Shown here: in pieces, positions 33,733 to 44,000 of the stretch
Position numbering within the stretch: the first letter of the stretch is position 1
How the letters are laid out: the number at the start of each line of letters is the position of its first letter
Program-made: the position numbers and the translations under genes
NCBI RefSeq assembly: GCF_009604385.1
Contig: NZ_WEGJ01000003.1
Location: 62,001 to 126,000, forward strand
Direction of reading: 5' to 3'
DNA from: Streptomyces smaragdinus
Lineage (GTDB): Bacteria > Actinomycetota > Actinomycetes > Streptomycetales > Streptomycetaceae
DNA length: 64,000 nucleotides
Notes under the pieces: model-generated
Told to the model about the DNA's origin: nothing
What the model saw: only the letters and a program-made list of their open reading frames with translations
Databases searched by the model: none

Positions 33733-34023
33733 ATGTACCGGACCCAGCCCCCCGTGCCCCATGAACTCCGAGGCTTCCTCCAGGACGGCCGCCTGCTGCG
33801 CCTCCCGGCGAAGTACGGCAAGCAGCTGCTGGTGCTCGACTATCTCGCCCGCGCCGCCTTCGAGCCGGACCGGATCTACGACGAGCCCGCGGTGAACGAC
33901 ATCCTGCGCGGCTGGTGCGAGCGCGGTCAGACGGACCACGCGGCGGTACGGCGAGCACTGGTGGAGGCGGCACAGCTGCGGCGTGACCCCGTGCAGGGTT
34001 GGTACTGGCGGGCAGAGGACTAG
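33733..34023 (+). CDS. DUF2087 domain-containing protein
   Basis: A 96-residue protein of the DUF2087 family, with LRGFLQDGRLLRLPAKYGKQ at the start and RALVEAAQLRRD and YWR at the end. In other proteins this domain follows a helix-turn-helix, but none is present here. An in-frame GTG at 33706 is an alternative start; the ATG at 33733 is preferred because the family begins there and TGGGGGT precedes it. TAAAAT at 33686-33691 is a likely -10 box. Its stop overlaps that of the convergent EEP gene by four bases (CTAG context). Function unknown. Confidence 0.8.
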   Translation: MYRTQPPVPHELRGFLQDGRLLRLPAKYGKQLLVLDYLARAAFEPDRIYDEPAVNDILRGWCERGQTDHAAVRRALVEAAQLRRDPVQGWYWRAED

Positions 34024-35051
34024 AAAGCCATCGCGGCGGCCACCGGACGGTGGTCGCTGCCCGTCTGCGGCAGCACCCAGGAGCTCGTCGGCTCCAGGCC
34101 GCGGACCATGATCTGGTCGATCCTGGCCATCGGGAAGCCCGCCGGGAAGCTGAAGCCGAAGCCGTCCCCGGCCGCGCCCTGCGCGGAGCGCAGCTGGGAG
34201 GTGATGTTGGCCAGCGCCCGGTCGTTCATGGCGCCGTTGAGGTCCCCGAGCAGCAGGACGCGGTCCAGCGGCTCCGCCTTGATCGCCTCGCCCAGCGCGT
34301 GGGCGCTGCGGTCGCGGCGCTGGGCGGTGAATCCGGCGTTCACCTTCACCCGTACGGACGGCAGATGGGCGGTGTAGACGGCGAGCGGGCCGTCGGCCGT
34401 GGCCACCGTGGTGCGCAGGGCGCGGGTCCAGCCGAGCTCGATGTCGACCGGCTTCGTGCCGGACAGCGGGAGCTTGCTCCAGATCCCGACGGTGCCCATG
34501 ACCTGGTGGTACGGGTAGGTGGCGGCGAGGCCGCGCTCGTAGTCCGCCCGGTTGGCGCGGGTGATCTCCTGGAGGGCGATGATGTCCGCGCCCGAGTCGG
34601 TCAGCGCGCGGCTCGTACGGTCGTGGTCGAGGTTCTCCTCGGCCACGTTGTGGCTGAGGACCGTCAGATCGTGGGCCGGGCTGGACTTGTCGGTGAGGAG
34701 TCCGCCGAAGAGGTTGAACCAGACGAACACCGGCAGCAGCAGCGCGGCCGTCGCGCTCGCCGAGCGGCGCAGGACGGCCGCCGCCGCCAGCGGGACGAGG
34801 AGCAGGCCGAGCCAGGGCAGGAAGGTCTCGGTGAGGCTGCCGAGGCTGCCGACCCGGTTGGGGATCCGGGCGTGGAAGAGCATCACCAGGCCCAGCAGCA
34901 CCGTGAGCACCGCCGGGATCAGCCCGCGCCGCCAGGGGCCGGGGTCGGTGAGGCGCCGCTTCAGCTCGGACCAGTCACGGATGTCACGCACCCGCCGGCG
35001 GCCACCGCCCGCGTCCCGCGCGCCCGTCTCCGCCGTATCCAGCTGCGCCAT
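34020..35051 (-). CDS. Membrane-anchored endonuclease/exonuclease/phosphatase family protein
   Basis: A 343-residue protein. The N-terminal 40 residues are cytosolic, followed by three hydrophobic segments (about 45-112). The EEP domain spans residues 125-343, with VLSHNVAEEN, ALQEITR (metal Glu), LLLGDLNG (Asp/Asn) and SDHRPV (catalytic Asp-His) in the standard order. Members of this membrane-anchored group are often extracellular DNases or lipid phosphodiesterases. The ATG at 35051 follows AAGGAGCGAGG. Substrate cannot be decided from the sequence. Confidence 0.88.
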   Translation of the reverse strand: MAQLDTAETGARDAGGGRRRVRDIRDWSELKRRLTDPGPWRRGLIPAVLTVLLGLVMLFHARIPNRVGSLGSLTETFLPWLGLLLVPLAAAAVLRRSASATAALLLPVFVWFNLFGGLLTDKSSPAHDLTVLSHNVAEENLDHDRTSRALTDSGADIIALQEITRANRADYERGLAATYPYHQVMGTVGIWSKLPLSGTKPVDIELGWTRALRTTVATADGPLAVYTAHLPSVRVKVNAGFTAQRRDRSAHALGEAIKAEPLDRVLLLGDLNGAMNDRALANITSQLRSAQGAAGDGFGFSFPAGFPMARIDQIMVRGLEPTSSWVLPQTGSDHRPVAAAMAF

Positions 35052-35212
35052 ACGGTGCCCTCGCTCCTTCACCGGTCGTCTGCACGTACGGGTCAAGACG
35101 CCCACCGCCCCGCCCGGGGTTCCGCCCGGGGACAACATCCGAACCCGGCCAGAACTCCGGCACGGCTATCCACCGTGACCCCGAGTAAACCACCGCAAAG
35201 CGCGATGTCGCC

Positions 35213-35839
35213 TCACGTGCGGCTGCGGGCGCCCTCCAGCAGGGCGTCGACCAGGCGGGCGGAGAGGTCGTCCGGCGTCGGGCGCCACTCGTGCAGGATC
35301 GTCCGGACCAGCATCGGCCCCACCAGCATGTCCACCGTGAGCTCCACGTCGAGGTCCGCCCGCAGCTCCCCCCGCTCGATCCCCCGCCGCAGCACCGTCC
35401 GCATCAGGTCCCGCCGCCGCTCCACCACGCTGTGGTGGTAGAGCTCCGCCAGCTTCGGGTTGTCCCGCCCCTGCATGATCACCGTGCGCCACAGCGCCGA
35501 GGAGCCCTTCGTGCCGCCCATCTCCCGGACGGCCTCGAGGTACGCGATCAGATCGCCCCGTACGGACTCGCCCGTCGCCTCGACCGTGAACGTGCCCTCG
35601 AGCTCGGCGAGCACGTCCACCAGGAGTTCGTCCTTGCCGCCCCAGCGCCGGTAGATGGTGGCCTTGCCGACCCCGGCGGTACGGGCGACGCGCTCCACGG
35701 TCAGCTCGCTGATGGAGACACCGTCCTCGAGCAGATGCAGCACGCCCTCGATGATCGCCCGCTCGGCCGCCTCGCTGCGCGGACGCCCGCGGGCCGGCCG
35801 CCCCGGGGTGTGCTCGCCGTGCCGTTCCCTCAGCCCCAC
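35213..35839 (-). CDS. TetR family transcriptional regulator of the DHA2 exporter
   Basis: A 208-residue TetR regulator. The N-terminal helix-turn-helix has TVERVARTAGVGKATIYRRWGGKDELL (given here as its two blocks TVERVARTAGVGK and ATIYRRWGGKDELL, about residues 47-73), and the C-terminus is of the TetR_C type. The GTG at 35839 lies 16 bases after the stop of the MFS exporter, so both share one operon. A 22-bp TetR-type palindrome lies before the exporter, so the regulator probably represses its own operon until an exported compound binds. Confidence 0.9.
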   Translation of the reverse strand: MGLRERHGEHTPGRPARGRPRSEAAERAIIEGVLHLLEDGVSISELTVERVARTAGVGKATIYRRWGGKDELLVDVLAELEGTFTVEATGESVRGDLIAYLEAVREMGGTKGSSALWRTVIMQGRDNPKLAELYHHSVVERRRDLMRTVLRRGIERGELRADLDVELTVDMLVGPMLVRTILHEWRPTPDDLSARLVDALLEGARSRT

Positions 35840-35855
35840 AGCCCTGCGCCGCCCC

Positions 35856-37460
35856 TCATCGTTCCCCCGCGGCCGCGTTCTCCCGCGCCTCGTCGGAAGC
35901 GCCGGCCTCCGGGTCGTCCTCCCGGCCGGGCAGGAAGTAGCCCACCAGTACGGCGGCGACCAGCGCGATCCCGCCGGCCACGGCGGACGTGACGTGCATG
36001 GCGTGGACGTACGCGGCGTTCGCCGGCCCCATCAGCGCGTCCCCCGCGGCGCCGAGGCGCTCGGCGACCGTCCGGGTGGCCTCGATGGACTCGGCGGCGG
36101 TGTGCCGGACGCCGGGCGGCAGCGGGGTGGCGGCCAGCTCGCCCTCGATCCCGCCGCGGTAGACGGCCGAGGTCAGGGAGCCCAGCACGGCGACGCCCAT
36201 CGCGCCGCCGACCTGGCGGAAGGTGTTGTTCACGGCGGAGCCGGAGCCCGCCTTCTCCCGGGGCAGGGAGTGCATGATCGAGACGGTGGCCGGCGGCATG
36301 ACCAGGGCCATCCCGCTGCCCATCAGCAGGAAGACGATCTCCAGGCCGACGATCGGCGTGTTCTCGTCCAGGAACAGGAAGCCCAGGAAGGCCAGCCCGA
36401 CGATCACCATGCCGCCCGCGCACACCGGGCCGGTGCCGAAGCGTTCGACGACCTTGTTGGCCCGCGGCGCGATGATCAGCTGGGCCACGGCCAGCGGGAG
36501 CAGCAGCAGACCGGTCTGCAGGGGGGAGTAGCCGCGTACGGACTGGGTGTAGAAGACGACGAAGAACGTCACGCCCATCAGCGCGAAGAACGCCAGCCCG
36601 ATGGTGGCCACGGCGGCCGAGAAGCGCGGGTTGCGGAAGTACGCCATGTCGAGCGCCGGATGGCTGCTGCGCCGCTCGTACAGCACGAAGGCCGTCAGGA
36701 TCACCAGGCCGCCCAGCACGGTCGCCCAGACCTCGGGGCGGGTGAAGTCGGCGTTCTGCCCGCCGCGGATCACGCCGAAGATCAGCAGCGTCAGACCGGC
36801 GATGGACAGCAGTACGCCGAAGGGGTCGAGCCGGCCGGGGTCGGGGTCCTTGGAGTCGGGGACCAGCAGCACCATGGCGACCAGGGAGGCGGCCACGATC
36901 GGCACGTTGATCATGAACACCGAGCCCCACCAGAAGTGCTCCAGCAGGGCCCCGCCGGTGATCGGCCCGATCGCGATGGCCAGGCCCACCGCGCCCGCCC
37001 AGATGCCGATGGCCCTGGGCTGCTCGTCGCGCTCGAAGACGTTCATGATGATCGCGAGGGTCGCGGGCATGATGAACGCGGCGCCGAAGCCCATCAGGGC
37101 CCGGAAGCCGATGAGCTGTCCGGGCGACGCGGAGTAGGCGGAGAGCAGCGAGGCGACGCCGAACACGAGCATGCCGCCCAGCAGCATCTTCTTGCGTCCG
37201 AGCCGGTCGCCGAGCAGGCCCGCGGTGAACAGCAGGCCGGCAAAGACCAGGGTGTAGGAGTTGACCGCCCACTCCAGCTCGCTCTGGGTGGCGCCGAGCC
37301 CGCTGGGCGCGGGGGTGGCGATCGTCTTCATCGCGACGTTGAGGATCGAGTTGTCGAGGACGACGACCAGCAGGCTGAACAGCAGGACGGTGAGGATCGC
37401 CCAGCGCCGGCGGTGGATCTCCGGTGGGACGTGAGACGTCGGGCCTATGGCAGTGGACAT
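35856..37460 (-). CDS. DHA2 family MFS drug exporter (EmrB/QacA type)
   Basis: A 534-residue transporter with about 14 membrane segments. [10 protein letters not shown] in the first helix, [10 protein letters not shown] between helices 2 and 3, and the motif C-like [16 protein letters not shown] in helix 5 mark drug:H+ antiporters of the DHA2 group. The ATG at 37460 gives [10 protein letters not shown] with GTCGAGGT upstream. First gene of an operon with a TetR regulator, with a palindromic operator 21 bases before the start codon. It exports an unidentified toxic compound. Confidence 0.92.
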   Translation of the reverse strand: MSTAIGPTSHVPPEIHRRRWAILTVLLFSLLVVVLDNSILNVAMKTIATPAPSGLGATQSELEWAVNSYTLVFAGLLFTAGLLGDRLGRKKMLLGGMLVFGVASLLSAYSASPGQLIGFRALMGFGAAFIMPATLAIIMNVFERDEQPRAIGIWAGAVGLAIAIGPITGGALLEHFWWGSVFMINVPIVAASLVAMVLLVPDSKDPDPGRLDPFGVLLSIAGLTLLIFGVIRGGQNADFTRPEVWATVLGGLVILTAFVLYERRSSHPALDMAYFRNPRFSAAVATIGLAFFALMGVTFFVVFYTQSVRGYSPLQTGLLLLPLAVAQLIIAPRANKVVERFGTGPVCAGGMVIVGLAFLGFLFLDENTPIVGLEIVFLLMGSGMALVMPPATVSIMHSLPREKAGSGSAVNNTFRQVGGAMGVAVLGSLTSAVYRGGIEGELAATPLPPGVRHTAAESIEATRTVAERLGAAGDALMGPANAAYVHAMHVTSAVAGGIALVAAVLVGYFLPGREDDPEAGASDEARENAAAGER

Positions 37461-37480
37461 ACCTCGACGGTAGCCCTCTT

Positions 37481-37502
37481 TACGAAACGGCACCGTCTCG
37501 TA
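37481..37502. promoter_or_regulatory. TetR-type operator before the DHA2 exporter
   Basis: The arms TACGAaACGG and CCGTcTCGTA surround a CA centre, a 22-bp palindrome broken only at one pair and the centre. It lies 21 bases upstream of the exporter start, where a repressor would block transcription. The operon encodes its own TetR protein. Confidence 0.65.
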
Positions 37503-37635
37503 TCGCAAAGACCGGGCAAACTCGCGTCTCCCCGGGGTCCCCCTTTCGGTGTATGCGACCGCGTGTCAGCATGGAGGTGATCCGGGGACGCCGGCAGGGC
37601 GCCTCGAGACGACACAGACGAACAGGAGCGTTGCG

Positions 37636-38532
37636 ATGACGCACGCCGTCAATGAGCGCGGGCAGTCCGCGCCGCAGGACGCGAAGCCGGCCGACAGCAG
37701 CAAGGCGCTCTACGGGGGCACGAGCTCCCGCCGTGTCACCGTCCGGGACATCGCCCGCGCCAAGGAGCGCGGCGAGAGGTGGCCCATGCTCACCGCGTAC
37801 GACGCGATGACCGCCTCCGTCTTCGACGACGCCGGCATCCCGGTGATGCTGGTCGGGGACTCCATGGGCAACTGTCACCTCGGGTACGACTCGACCGTGC
37901 CCGTGACGATGGACGAGATGACGATCCTGACGGCCGCGGTGGTGCGCGGCACCAAGCGGGCGATGATCGTCGCCGACCTGCCCTTCGGGTCGTACCAGGA
38001 GGGCCCGGTGCAGGCGCTGCGCTCGGCGACCCGGCTGCTCAAGGAGGCCGGCGCGGGCGCCGTGAAGCTGGAGGGCGGCGAGCGTTCGGCGCACCAGATC
38101 GAGCTGCTCGTGCAGTCCGGCGTCCCGGTGATGGCGCATGTGGGCCTGACCCCGCAGTCGGTGCTGGCCTTCGGCGGGAACGTGGTGCAGGGCCGCGGTG
38201 ACGAGGCCGCGCAGCAGCTGCTGCGGGACGTGAAGGCCGTGCAGGACGCCGGGGCGTTCGCCGTGGTCCTGGAGCTGATCCCGGCGGAGCTGGCCGCGGA
38301 GGTCACGCGGTCGCTGCACATCCCGACGGTGGGCATCGGCGCCGGTCCGGACTGCGACGCGCAGGTGCTGGTCTGGACGGACATGGCGGGCCTGACGAAG
38401 TGGCCCGGGCGCACCCCGAAGTTCCTCAAGCAGTACGCGGATCTGCGTACGGTGCTGGGCGACGCCGCCAAGGCGTTCGCCCAGGACGTGGTGGGCGGCG
38501 CGTACCCGGACGCGGAGCACAGCTTCCACTGA
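37636..38532 (+). CDS. panB: 3-methyl-2-oxobutanoate hydroxymethyltransferase
   Basis: A 298-residue ketopantoate hydroxymethyltransferase, the first step of pantothenate and CoA synthesis: it transfers a one-carbon unit from methylene-tetrahydrofolate to ketoisovalerate. LTAYDAMTA, LVGDSMGN (Mg-binding Asp), VADLPFGSYQ (Asp), VKLEGG (Glu) and the catalytic Glu in VLELIPAEL are all present. An N-terminal extension of about 40 residues is usual in Streptomyces. The ATG at 37636 follows CAGGAG with seven bases spacing. A strong terminator hairpin follows. Confidence 0.97.
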   Translation: MTHAVNERGQSAPQDAKPADSSKALYGGTSSRRVTVRDIARAKERGERWPMLTAYDAMTASVFDDAGIPVMLVGDSMGNCHLGYDSTVPVTMDEMTILTAAVVRGTKRAMIVADLPFGSYQEGPVQALRSATRLLKEAGAGAVKLEGGERSAHQIELLVQSGVPVMAHVGLTPQSVLAFGGNVVQGRGDEAAQQLLRDVKAVQDAGAFAVVLELIPAELAAEVTRSLHIPTVGIGAGPDCDAQVLVWTDMAGLTKWPGRTPKFLKQYADLRTVLGDAAKAFAQDVVGGAYPDAEHSFH

Positions 38533-38542
38533 CGTACCGGAC

Positions 38543-38579
38543 CGGAGAGGGGCGGGGGCGAGTCCCCTGCCCCTCTCCG
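38543..38579 (+). terminator. Terminator after panB
   Basis: CGGAGAGGGGC (38543-38553) and GCCCCTCTCCG (38569-38579) form a perfect 11-bp stem whose loop can pair further through GGGG and CCCC. It begins 11 bases after the panB stop. Confidence 0.75.
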
Positions 38580-38667
38580 CTGCCTCGAGACCTGCCCCGA
38601 CCTGCGGTGTCGGTGCCGTGTAGGTGGCTGTCGGTCCGCTGTCGGCGGTCTGTCGGACGCTCCTGGC

Positions 38668-39684
38668 ATGGTCGTTGCCATGACGCGAACGACTACGAAC
38701 GCCATCGAGGTCCGGGGCCTCGTCAAGCACTTCGGCGACACGAAGGCCCTGGACGGGGTCGACCTCGACGTGAAGGAGGGCACCGTCCTCGGTGTCCTCG
38801 GCCCGAACGGCGCCGGCAAGACGACGCTGGTGCGCTGTCTGTCCACGCTGCTGCGCCCTGACGCCGGCACGGCGACCGTCGCCGGGTACGACGTGGTGCG
38901 CCAGCCGCGCGCCCTGCGCCGCACCATCGGCCTGACCGGCCAGTACGCCTCGGTCGACGAGAAGCTGTCCGGCCGGGAGAACCTGTACATGATCGGGCGG
39001 CTGCTCGATCTGTCCCGTACGGAGGCCCGGCGCCGCGCGGACGAGCTGCTGGAGCGCTTCTCCCTCACCGACGCGGCGCGGAAGGCCGCCATGGACTACT
39101 CGGGGGGTATGCGCCGGCGGCTCGATCTGGCCGCCTCGATGATCGGCAGCCCGGCGGTGCTGTATCTGGACGAGCCGACGACGGGCCTGGACCCCCGGAC
39201 CCGTAACGAGGTGTGGGCCGAGGTCCGGCGGATGGTCCGCGAGGAGCGGGTGACGGTGCTGCTCACCACCCAGTACATGGAGGAGGCCGAGCAGCTGGCC
39301 GGCGAGCTGGCCGTGATCGACAGCGGCCGGGTCGTGGCGGGCGGCCGGGTCGACGAGCTGAAGGCCCGGGTCGGCGGCCGCACCCTGCGCATCCGCCCGG
39401 TGGACCAGGCCGATCTGCAGAAGATCGCCGACGCGCTGGCCGCCGCGGGCCTGGACGGGGTCGCGGGGGCCCACGTCACCGACGGCGCCGTCACCGTACC
39501 GATCCTCACCGACATCCAGCTGACGGCCGTCGTCACCCTCCTCGGCCGCAGCGGCGTCACCCTCGCCGGCATCGACACCCAGCTCCCCAGCCTGGACGAG
39601 GTCTTCCTGGCCATCACCGGCCAGAAGGCGACCACCACGCAGGACACCGCCACCGCCCACGAGCTCGAGGAGGTCGCCGTATGA
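38668..39684 (+). CDS. Daunorubicin-resistance-type ABC transporter ATPase
   Basis: A 338-residue ABC ATPase of the DrrA type. Walker A is GPNGAGKTT (residues 45-53), followed by the signature YSGGMRRRLDLA, Walker B VLYLDEPTTGLD and the switch His position occupied by TTQYMEEAEQ. A C-terminal domain of about 90 residues is typical of the family. Starts at 38668 or 38680 are possible: GACGCT six bases before 38668 suggests a leaderless transcript there, while MTRTTTNAIEV is the more usual N-terminus. The permease start overlaps its stop (ATGA). Exports an unknown hydrophobic drug or lipid. Confidence 0.93.
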   Translation: MVVAMTRTTTNAIEVRGLVKHFGDTKALDGVDLDVKEGTVLGVLGPNGAGKTTLVRCLSTLLRPDAGTATVAGYDVVRQPRALRRTIGLTGQYASVDEKLSGRENLYMIGRLLDLSRTEARRRADELLERFSLTDAARKAAMDYSGGMRRRLDLAASMIGSPAVLYLDEPTTGLDPRTRNEVWAEVRRMVREERVTVLLTTQYMEEAEQLAGELAVIDSGRVVAGGRVDELKARVGGRTLRIRPVDQADLQKIADALAAAGLDGVAGAHVTDGAVTVPILTDIQLTAVVTLLGRSGVTLAGIDTQLPSLDEVFLAITGQKATTTQDTATAHELEEVAV

Positions 39685-40502
39685 GCGCCGCCGTTCTGAC
39701 CAAGCCCGCCCTGCCCGTGACCGACGAGGGACGCATCGGGCTGCGCGCCAATCTGCGGCACATCGGGGCGCTCGCGCGCCGCAACATGCTGCAGATCAAG
39801 AAGGACCCCGAGTCGATGTTCGACGTGCTGATCATGCCGATCATCTTCACGCTGCTGTTCGTGTACGTCTTCGGCGGCGCGATCTCCGGCAACGGCAACC
39901 AGGACGAGTACGTCAACTATCTGATCCCGGGCCTGATGGCGATGATGGGCATGAACATCGCGATGGCCGTGGGGACCGGGGTCAACGACGACTTCAAGAA
40001 GGGCGTGATGGACCGCTTCCGGTCCATGCCCATCGCGCGGTCCTCGGTGCTCATCGGGAAGATCGTGGTGGAGCTCGGCCGGATGGTCGTCGCGGTGACG
40101 ATCCTGCTGGCGATGGGGTTCCTGGTGGGCTTCGAGGCGGACAGCGTGCCGGGGCTGCTGGCGAGCGTGGCGCTGTCGCTGGGCTTTGGTGTCTCGCTGA
40201 TGTGGATCTTCATTCTGCTGGGGCTGTCGCTGAGCAGCCCGCAGGCCGTGCAGGGGATGGCGATGATCGTGCTGATGCCGCTGCAGTTCGGGTCGTCGAT
40301 CTTCGCGCCGACCAGCACGATGCCGGGCTGGCTGCAGTCCTTCACCGACGTCAACCCGCTGTCGAATCTGGCGGACGCGGCCCGGGCCCTGACGCAGGGC
40401 GGTTCGGTGGGCAACTCGGTGTGGATCACGCTGGCCTGGGCGGTGGGCATCACGGTGGTGACGGCGCCGCTGGCGGTGGCGAAGTTCCGTAAGGCGGCGT
40501 AA
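39681..40502 (+). CDS. DrrB-type ABC transporter permease
   Basis: A 273-residue ABC-2 permease with six membrane segments. A short cytoplasmic N-terminus is followed by ALARRNMLQIKKDPESMFDVLIMPIIFTLL (the two parts ALARRNMLQIKKDPE and SMFDVLIMPIIF fit the family start), and VMDRFRSMPIARSSVLIGK is the conserved cytoplasmic loop that contacts the ATPase. FGSSIFAPTSTMPGWLQ and VNPLSNLADAARAL are also typical. The ATG at 39681 overlaps the ATPase stop (ATGA), so subunits are coupled. The operon ends with a hairpin terminator. Confidence 0.93.
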   Translation: MSAAVLTKPALPVTDEGRIGLRANLRHIGALARRNMLQIKKDPESMFDVLIMPIIFTLLFVYVFGGAISGNGNQDEYVNYLIPGLMAMMGMNIAMAVGTGVNDDFKKGVMDRFRSMPIARSSVLIGKIVVELGRMVVAVTILLAMGFLVGFEADSVPGLLASVALSLGFGVSLMWIFILLGLSLSSPQAVQGMAMIVLMPLQFGSSIFAPTSTMPGWLQSFTDVNPLSNLADAARALTQGGSVGNSVWITLAWAVGITVVTAPLAVAKFRKAA

Positions 40503-40522
40503 CACACCGCTCCTCGAAGACA

Positions 40523-40553
40523 GCCCCTTCCCGCTTGTCCAGCGGGGAGGGGC
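40523..40553 (+). terminator. Terminator after the ABC transporter operon
   Basis: GCCCCTTCCCGC (40523-40534) and GCGGGGAGGGGC (40542-40553) pair in 11 of 12 positions over a seven-base loop. The stem starts 21 bases past the permease stop. Confidence 0.7.
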
Positions 40554-40698
40554 CAATGCGGTGATCTTATTAGCTGTCCGGGTGCCGTCGCGTGGTGCCT
40601 GCGCCTCCCCGGCTCCTCGCGGACCGACTGTATGACCGGCAGACGCGTCAGTCGGCCGGTGCTCGCCGCCGGACCGCGTGGAGAAGGAGGCCGCCCGT

Positions 40699-41013
40699 AT
40701 GAACCGATGGCAACGAGTGTCCCTGGCGCTCGCCGCCCTGCCGCTGCTGCTGGCGGCGGCGCCCCCGGCACAGGACCCGCCGGACGACGGCGGCTCGTAC
40801 GCGCAGGACGGGGACCCGAAGAACCCGGGCGGGGCCCCGGCCGGTGTCCCCGACTTCGGTACGTTCACGCCCCCGCCGCAGGGCGACTCCGACGACACCC
40901 CCGCGCTGGCCGCGGCGGCGCTGGCGGCGATGTCGATGGGCGCGGCGGCGTTCGTCCTGGGCTGGGGCCGCAAGCCGGGCGCGCGGCGGGAGGAGAAGCC
41001 GGGGGCGTCGTGA
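40699..41013 (+). CDS. Small exported protein with C-terminal membrane anchor
   Basis: A 104-residue protein of unknown function. A signal peptide (MNRWQRVSLALAALPLLLAAA) is followed by about 45 residues rich in Asp, Gly and Pro, then a hydrophobic helix (about 70-92) and the basic end GRKPGARREEK, which stays in the cytoplasm. There is no LPxTG sortase motif. The ATG at 40699 follows AAGGAGG at ideal spacing. It converges with the SARP regulator gene. Confidence 0.8.
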   Translation: MNRWQRVSLALAALPLLLAAAPPAQDPPDDGGSYAQDGDPKNPGGAPAGVPDFGTFTPPPQGDSDDTPALAAAALAAMSMGAAAFVLGWGRKPGARREEKPGAS

Positions 41014-41022
41014 CCCCCGGGC

Positions 41023-44000
41023 TCAGATCAGCTCCGCCGCCTCCGGCAGGGTGAGGGCGCGCCCGTCGTCGTACTCCCGCTCGTACGCGGCGTCGTCCCC
41101 GAGGGCCGCCCGGACCTCCCGTTCGGCGCGCTCGCGGTACTCCCGCTCCACCGGCAGCGGACGCGAGCCGACGCGCTGTTCGGCCAGGGCGTCGTACGCG
41201 CCGAGCAGCCGGGCCCCGGTCAGCGGGTCGCCGAGTCCCGCCTTGGTCCAGCCAGCGAAGACGAGCTGGATGATGGCCAGATGGGGCGCGATCAGCTCCG
41301 CCAGCCGGTCCTGGGTGCCGACGACGGCCGCCCGCAGCCGGGGCAGCGCGTCGGCGTACTTCCCCTCCAGCAGATCGATCCAGGCGAGGAACCCCTCCGC
41401 CATATGGACGAAGAACGCCGGTCCCCGGCCGCGCAGTTGTACGGCGACGGCCTCGAACAGCTCGCGGGCCTCGGCGGTCCGGCCCGTGCGCCCGTAGTGC
41501 GCGGCCAGATGGATCCGGCAGAAGTGGCGGGATTCCCCGCCCTGCCGGCCGGAGTCCGCCACCGCCACCAGCAGCAGCCGCTCCCCCTCGGCCGTGTCGC
41601 CGGTCTCCACCAGTACGGCCCCGAGCCGGGCCTTCATCATCGGCAGCTGCGAGAGGGCGCCCAGCCGTTCGGCGCGTTTCAGGGCCTCGCGGTAGTCGGC
41701 CGCCGCCGCGGCGAAGTCCAGCTGCCGCTCGTGGGCCTCGCCCCGGCTGGACAGCGCCTCGGCGCCGCCCCAGTCGTCACCGAGGCGTTCGAAGATCACC
41801 AGGCTCTCGTCGGAGTCCCGGGCGGCCTGCTCCTGCCCGCCGGGCCGTTCGGCGAACACCCGGGCCCGCAGCTGCAGGGCGAAGGCCAGCTCCCACTCCC
41901 AGCCCAGCCGGCGGCAGGTCACGACCGCCTCCTCGATGACGTCGGTCACCAGGCCGAAGTCCCCGGTCAGCATCGCCGCGTAGATCCAGCTCGAGCCCGG
42001 ATGGCGGCACACCTGCGGCTGGCCCGGCCGGTACGTCGCCAGGACGCCCGCCATCTCGCGCCGGACCTCGGGGCTGCTCAGGGTCGTCATATCGCCGTCG
42101 GAGGTGTTCAGGACCATCATCCGGACCGCCCGCCGGGCCTCCAGCAGCACCTCGTCGTCGTACGGGGGCGGCAGGTCGCCGGCGCCGTGCTCCAGATCGG
42201 GCGCGGGGCCGGCCGGCGGGTCGAAGGGGTTCGGCGCCATCGCGGACACGGCCTGCGCCCAGATCCGGGCCTCCGGCTGCAGGTCGCGCATCAGCCAGAA
42301 CCAGCTCAGCGAGATCGCCAGGCTCAGCGCCTCGTGCTCGTCCGGCAGGGCGACCGCGTGCCGCAGCGCGGCGCGCAGGTTGTCGTGTTCGCGCTCCAGG
42401 GTGTCCAGGGCCTCGAGCTGGCGCCGGCCGCGCAGCAGGGCGTCGTGGGCACGGGCCAGCTCGCGGTAGTACGTCAGATGGCGGCGGGCCGTCGCCGTAC
42501 GGTCGGCCGGGTCGGCGGCGAGGCGTTCGCGGGCGTACTCCCGTACGGTCTCCAGCAGCCGGTAGCGCATCTCGCCGGCCACCGGCTCGGCCACCACCAG
42601 GGACTTGTCGACCAGCGCGCCGAGCAGCCCGGGGAGGTCGCCCGGGGCGGCGCACACGGCCTCGGCGGCGGTCAGGTCGCAGCCGCCGGCGAAGACCGAC
42701 AGCCGGGCCAGCACGGCCCGTTCGGCGTCGTCGAGGAGGTCCCAGGACCAGTCGACGACCGCGCGCAGCGTCTGCTGGCGGGGCAGCAGGGTGCGGGCGC
42801 CGGAGGTCAGCAGCCGGAACCGGTCGTCGAGCCGGTCGACGAGCTGGCGCGGGGTGAGCAGCCGCAGCCGGGCGGCGGCGAGTTCGACGGCCAGCGGCAG
42901 CCCGTCCAGGCGGCGGCAGAGCTCGGCGCACGCCTCGGGGTCCTCGTCGGGGGTGAAGCCGGGGCGGGCGGCGGCGCCGCGTTCGGCGAGGAGGCGCAGG
43001 GCGGCCGGGTCGGGCAGCGGGGCGAGGGGGCGGACGGCCTCGCCGGGGACGGCGAGGGGTTCGCGGCTGGTGGCCAGGACGGTGACGCCGGGGCAGGCGG
43101 TGAGCAGCCGTTCGGCGAGGGCGGCGGCGGCCTCGACGAGGTGCTCGCAGTTGTCGAGGACGAGGAGCAGCCGCCGGGGGGCGCAGTGTTCGACGAGGCG
43201 TTCGAGGGGGTCGGTGGGGCGCAGGGCGTCGGCGGCGGTACCGCGCAGGACTGCCTCGCGGGCGCCGAGGGCGCTGAGCACGGCGGGGGCGACGGCGTCG
43301 GGGTCGTCGACGGGGGCGAGTTCGGCGAGCCAGACGCCGTCGGGGTGGCGGGCCCGGTCGGCGGCCTCCTGGGCGAGGCGGGTCTTGCCCGCGCCGCCGG
43401 GGCCGGTGAGGGTGACGAGGCGGCGGGCGCGCAGGTCGGCGGCCAGGGCGGTGAGTTCGGCCTCGCGGCCGATGAAGCTGGTGAGCCGGGCGCGCAGGTT
43501 GCCCTTCCCCGGGGCCGGGGTCTGCGGCCGGAGCAGTTCGGCGTGCAGGGCGCGCAGTTCGGCGCCGGGGTCGGTGCCCAGCCGGTCGGCGTACTCCGCG
43601 CGGAGCTCCTCGTACGCGGCGAGCGCCTCGGCCGGGCGGCCGGCGTCGCGCAGGGCGCGCAGGTGCAGGGCGCGCAGGGGTTCGTCCAGCGGGTGGGCGG
43701 CGGTGAGTTCGGCGAGCTCGGCCAGGACGGCGCCGGGGCGGCCGAGGGCGAGCGCGGCGGCGGCGCGGGTGCGGCGCGCGTCGAGGCGGCGGGCCTCGAG
43801 GCGGGCGGCCTCCGCGGTGCGGTCGGGGAGGTCGGCGAGGGCGGGGCCGCGCCAGAGGGCGAGGGCGTCGTCGGCGAGCTCGCCCGCCTTCCCGGCGTCC
43901 TGGGCGGCCAGGGCGTCGGCGGCCTGGGCGGTGAGGGCGTCGAAGCGGTGGACGTCGACGTCGTCCGGGACGGCGTTCAGGGTGTAGCCGCCGGCGGCGG

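Noticed and set aside
34999..35212. Possible small gene between the EEP hydrolase and the TetR gene
   Set aside because: Frames there lack a ribosome binding site and codon bias; nothing beyond leader and promoter sequence is visible.
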